Shown: one piece after another, positions 61,444 through 64,000 of the stretch | Layout of the letters: each line of letters begins with the position of its first letter | Numbering within the stretch: position 1 is the stretch's first letter | DNA from: Gammaproteobacteria bacterium | GTDB taxonomy: Bacteria; Pseudomonadota; Gammaproteobacteria; Coxiellales; Coxiellaceae | Length of the DNA: 64,000 nt | NCBI GenBank assembly: GCA_030425685.1 | Contig: JAUIAD010000002.1 | Location: 1 to 64,000, forward strand | Reading direction: 5' to 3' | Position numbers and translations under genes: made by a program | Notes under the pieces: generated by a model | Seen by the model: the letters and a program-made list of their open reading frames with translations, nothing else | What the model was told of the DNA's origin: nothing | Databases searched by the model: none

Positions 61444-61987
61444 TATTAATTTATTACCTTGGAGAAAATACAAAAAAGCTGAAGAAAAAAGCTTAATGGT
61501 AAAAACTGTTATTAGCTTGGGCGTAATCACGTTATTAATATGCATTATTATGAGCTTTATTCTCTCCAGAGGTTCCTCCTCACTCAGCAGTAAAGAAGAC
61601 TCTCTCAATAAAAAAATTGCTGCAGCAAATCAACAAATTGCCGTTATCCAAAATGCCTTATCACACAGCAAAGAGCTTGAAAAAGCTACTAAAAAAGTAG
61701 ACTTAATCAATTCCAACCGCTATTTAACGATTGCTTTTCTCAACCATATTGTCAAAGATATGCCACAAGGCATTACACTTGATAAAATCAGACGTAATGA
61801 AAGCATTATCTTGATAGAAGGCCACGCCCCCTCTATCAGCTCAGTCAATAACTTTATGAAAAAACTCAATGCAATAAACTTTATTAGCTACGCCACATTG
61901 CAACAAACAAAGTCCTCAAATGACTTAATAAACTTTGAGATAAAACTTGGCATTAATCTTGCAAATACAACATTAAGAAAACCATGA
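61436..61987 (+). CDS. pilN: PilN, pilus alignment protein
   Basis: This 183-residue protein begins MANINLLPWRKYKKAEEKSL, the INLLPWR motif that binds PilM. One membrane helix follows (VISLGVITLLICIIMSFIL, about 24-42), then a coiled-coil and a ferredoxin-like domain with MPQGITLDKIRRNESIILIE. With PilO it forms the inner-membrane ring of the pilus machine. It overlaps pilO by four bases. Length is typical. Confidence 0.93.
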   Translation: MANINLLPWRKYKKAEEKSLMVKTVISLGVITLLICIIMSFILSRGSSSLSSKEDSLNKKIAAANQQIAVIQNALSHSKELEKATKKVDLINSNRYLTIAFLNHIVKDMPQGITLDKIRRNESIILIEGHAPSISSVNNFMKKLNAINFISYATLQQTKSSNDLINFEIKLGINLANTTLRKP

Positions 61988-62592
61988 GCAAAATAAATAA
62001 TAAGAAAAAGGTATCATTCCTCGATTTCAGCTATGAAAAGAAATTCAAACTATTGCTGATTGCTTGTTTAGCTATTATTGTCATTTGGTCACTACTGTTC
62101 AGCTATATGCAAAAAAATAAAAAATCGTCTATCAAACGAAACACTCGCTCCCTTAGCCATCTTTATCTCGGCAAAAAAAACTATCTCAATCAACTGAGCA
62201 AACAGGCAATACAGATTAAAAAAATGGAGGAAAAAATACAAGCTGCTCGCGAGCAAATGTTAGATATCAATAAGACTAATGACTTCTTAGAAAAAATCAC
62301 GCAAATTGGCTATGAGTTACAATTGCAGTTTATTTACTTTAAACCTAAAGCTTTAATCAAGGAACAATACTACGCCAAACTGCCTGTTGAAGTAGCTCTT
62401 GTTGGCACCTTCGATAATATCGCTGCATTTTTAAGCGAGTTAGCCAACCTCAATATTATTGTTGTCATTAACAATAGCAATATCATGAGTCGCAGCAACA
62501 CTGACCCTAGACTCAATATGATTATGGAGCTAACTATTTATTGCGCAACCGCCAAGGAGTCAAAAGATGCCCCATCGCGCTTACCGTCGTAG
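61984..62592 (+). CDS. pilO: PilO, pilus alignment protein
   Basis: This 202-residue protein has a basic cytoplasmic start (MSKINNKKKVSFLDFSYEKK), one membrane helix (about 22-42) and a coiled-coil. The PilO core is YYAKLPVEVALVGTFDNIAA followed by FLSELANLNIIVV. It pairs with PilN. The start overlaps pilN, and pilP begins within its last 26 bases. Length is typical. Confidence 0.92.
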   Translation: MSKINNKKKVSFLDFSYEKKFKLLLIACLAIIVIWSLLFSYMQKNKKSSIKRNTRSLSHLYLGKKNYLNQLSKQAIQIKKMEEKIQAAREQMLDINKTNDFLEKITQIGYELQLQFIYFKPKALIKEQYYAKLPVEVALVGTFDNIAAFLSELANLNIIVVINNSNIMSRSNTDPRLNMIMELTIYCATAKESKDAPSRLPS

Positions 62593-63001
62593 TATTTACT
62601 TTACACTATTGGCAATGCTTTGTTTAAGTTCTACAAGCCTTGCTATAACGAATAAGAATTTACCATCCACCAAGATTGAAAAAACAACTTACATCAACAA
62701 AAAAAAGCGCAACCCATTTCTTGAAACATCAACAAGCAATCAAACAAAACCCGCTAAATTACCAAAAGGTCAACAAAAACCGGCCTCTATACACCAAATG
62801 CACTTGATTGGAACGGTAAAACTGGGTGATAATATATGGGCAATCATTAAAGATAATTATGGAAACCTGTTTAAAGTAAAACAGGGTGATAAAATTGGCT
62901 CCGAAAGAGCAACCATTACATACATTACGAATAACTCTGTTAAGCTGATAAAGCAAGAAGGTGATATTCAAAGAGTATGGATACTAAAAATTACAAGGTA
63001 A
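62567..63001 (+). CDS. pilP: PilP, pilus periplasmic assembly protein
   Basis: This 144-residue protein has a signal peptide (IYFTLLAMLCLSSTSLA) without a clear lipobox Cys in the usual place, then KKRNPFLE. The beta domain with IHQMHLIGTVKLGDNIWAII, FKVKQGDKIGSERATIT and QRVWILKI matches PilP. PilP links PilNO to the PilQ secretin. A lipoprotein Cys is common in PilP; here CLSSTS may supply one or it may be soluble. It overlaps pilO. Confidence 0.88.
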   Translation: MPHRAYRRSIYFTLLAMLCLSSTSLAITNKNLPSTKIEKTTYINKKKRNPFLETSTSNQTKPAKLPKGQQKPASIHQMHLIGTVKLGDNIWAIIKDNYGNLFKVKQGDKIGSERATITYITNNSVKLIKQEGDIQRVWILKITR

Positions 63002-63012
63002 TAGTGAATAGC

Positions 63013-64000
63013 ATGAAGCGACTACTTGTTCTAGTATTAATAGCCTTATTCCTGCCTATATCTATTGCAAGCCCTAAGCATACTAGCAACACCCATTTTC
63101 ATCACATTAAGAACAAACATCTATTTTCATTTTTAAAAAAGAATGGTTCAAAACCACCACTCTATACGCCCTACACTAAGTTGAATGATAGCAAATTAAA
63201 CACCCAACCTGAGCTTAACAAAGACAATCAAGGTGCACCGGCAACGGAGGAAGCAAAACCTAATCTTGATACTAACGTACAAAATGATACTACACCGGAA
63301 GAACTACGACCTTCCTCAACCGGACCACAGCTCATTACGCTGAACTTTTCTTCCATCCCAACACGCGAACTACTCCAGCTCTTTGCTCAATTTACTCATC
63401 TAAACTTTATTATTAGTGAAAATATTAAAGGCACAATGTCTATACACTTAAAGAATATTCCTTGGCCAGAGGCATTAGAAGCGATTATCACCTCACAAGG
63501 ACTGGCAAAACGACATATTAGCCAAGCAATAATTATTGCTCCTGCCAGTGAAATTGAAGCGCAATTAGCGAAAGAAATTGAGTCAAAGCAGAAGATTGCC
63601 AGTCTTCGCATGAAGACACAAATCAAAGCGATGGAAAATAAAAACAAACTCGCTAATCTACAACCGCTCAACAACAAGGTAATACGCTTAAGCTACGCCA
63701 AGGCAGCCGACATCGTAAAGTTACTTACTGAAACAGGCAACCTGTTATCCTCACGAGGTGCCATTGGGGTTGATGATCGCGCTAATGCCGTTTGGGTGCG
63801 CGATACACCTAAGCATTTAAGCACTGTCTTTCGCCTGGTAAAGCAATTAGACTTTCCCGTTAAGCAAGTAATGATTAAAGCCAGCATTGTAAGCATAGAA
63901 CGTCCTTTTGAACGCTCCCTAGGCATCCGCTGGGGTATTTCAAATCCAACGCAGAAACTCTCTGGTACCCTTGAGGGTGCCAATGCGGCGCTAACAGAGC
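63013..64000 (+). CDS. pilQ: PilQ secretin, 5' part (runs off the window)
   Basis: From the ATG at 63013 the frame is open to the edge (about 329 codons). It has a signal peptide (MKRLLVLVLIALFLPISIA) and a polar Asn/Lys-rich region. A secretin N0-like domain follows (TLNFSSIPTRELLQLFAQFT, HLNFIISENIKGTMSIHLKN), then STN/N1 parts with VIRLSYAKAADIVKLL and FPVKQVMIKASIVSIERPFE followed by RSLGIRW. The secretin gate itself is outside. An in-frame GTG lies nine bases upstream. It forms the outer-membrane pore for the pilus and depends on PilF/PilW. Confidence 0.93.
   Translation, partial: MKRLLVLVLIALFLPISIASPKHTSNTHFHHIKNKHLFSFLKKNGSKPPLYTPYTKLNDSKLNTQPELNKDNQGAPATEEAKPNLDTNVQNDTTPEELRPSSTGPQLITLNFSSIPTRELLQLFAQFTHLNFIISENIKGTMSIHLKNIPWPEALEAIITSQGLAKRHISQAIIIAPASEIEAQLAKEIESKQKIASLRMKTQIKAMENKNKLANLQPLNNKVIRLSYAKAADIVKLLTETGNLLSSRGAIGVDDRANAVWVRDTPKHLSTVFRLVKQLDFPVKQVMIKASIVSIERPFERSLGIRWGISNPTQKLSGTLEGANAALTE

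Overview
This window looks like the chromosome of a gammaproteobacterium with a low-to-moderate GC content. The likeliest kind is a host-associated or intracellular member of the Legionella/Coxiella/Berkiella group. Reasons are the gene order rpsF-rpsR-DUF2232-rplI-dnaB-alr-sdhE, the smrB/prmB-aroC neighbourhood, a pilMNOPQ locus divergent from minor pilins, a Trb-type mobile element in a tRNA-Arg gene, and several large or secreted proteins without recognisable domains. The species cannot be read from the sequence, and the lineage is an inference.

Left part (1-25.0 kb) is accessory DNA. It starts with the end of a YD-repeat (Rhs-like) gene cut by an IS1-family element (570-1414), followed by a second gene beheaded by the same element. 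Next come small membrane and coiled-coil genes and a compact minus-strand operon: a GRDP-like protein, a 60-residue protein and a 29-residue membrane peptide. From about 4.0 to 25.0 kb lies an integrative element. It has a VirD4/TraG-type coupling ATPase, a replication-relaxation-like protein, the TraF-type peptidase and a Trb (P-type) secretion set (trbI, G, F, L, J, E, D, C, B). A small LuxR-type regulator, DnaT-like and P-like replication proteins, a CI-like repressor and further regulators follow, then a pentapeptide-repeat protein, an SDR plus VUT-family transporter as cargo, and an excisionase-like gene with a tyrosine integrase. The integrase ends 15 bases from the 3' end of tRNA-Arg(TCG), the probable attachment site. 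The pilin gene trbC carries an in-frame TGA where the family usually has Trp, and I see no relaxase in the window. The element may therefore no longer be able to transfer itself.

Middle part (25.3-50.8 kb) is chromosomal. It holds a Kef-type antiporter, the PilF/PilW lipoprotein, a small P-loop protein, and two large helical-repeat proteins (684 and 1370 residues) that resemble the repeat-rich proteins of intracellular bacteria. Housekeeping genes follow (coaBC, asd, aroC, prmB, smrB, udk), then a one-chain ACP/fatty-acyl-AMP-ligase/acyltransferase fusion, a large class-3 lipase and tex.

Right part (50.6-64 kb) holds sdhE, alr, dnaB, the ribosomal protein operon rplI/DUF2232/rpsR/rpsF, and type IV pilus genes: pilT, a DUF4124 gene and minor pilins pilV-pilX-pilW-fimT on the minus strand, and pilM-N-O-P-Q on the plus strand, with pilQ running off the end.

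Two families of dispersed palindromic repeats punctuate the chromosomal part: a 20-bp perfect palindrome (GGGCGCAGCATGCTGCGCCC and variants, seven copies) and a hairpin element of about 110 bp (two copies). Other palindromes inside the mobile element have changed the ends of coding regions, most clearly the C-terminus of TraF.
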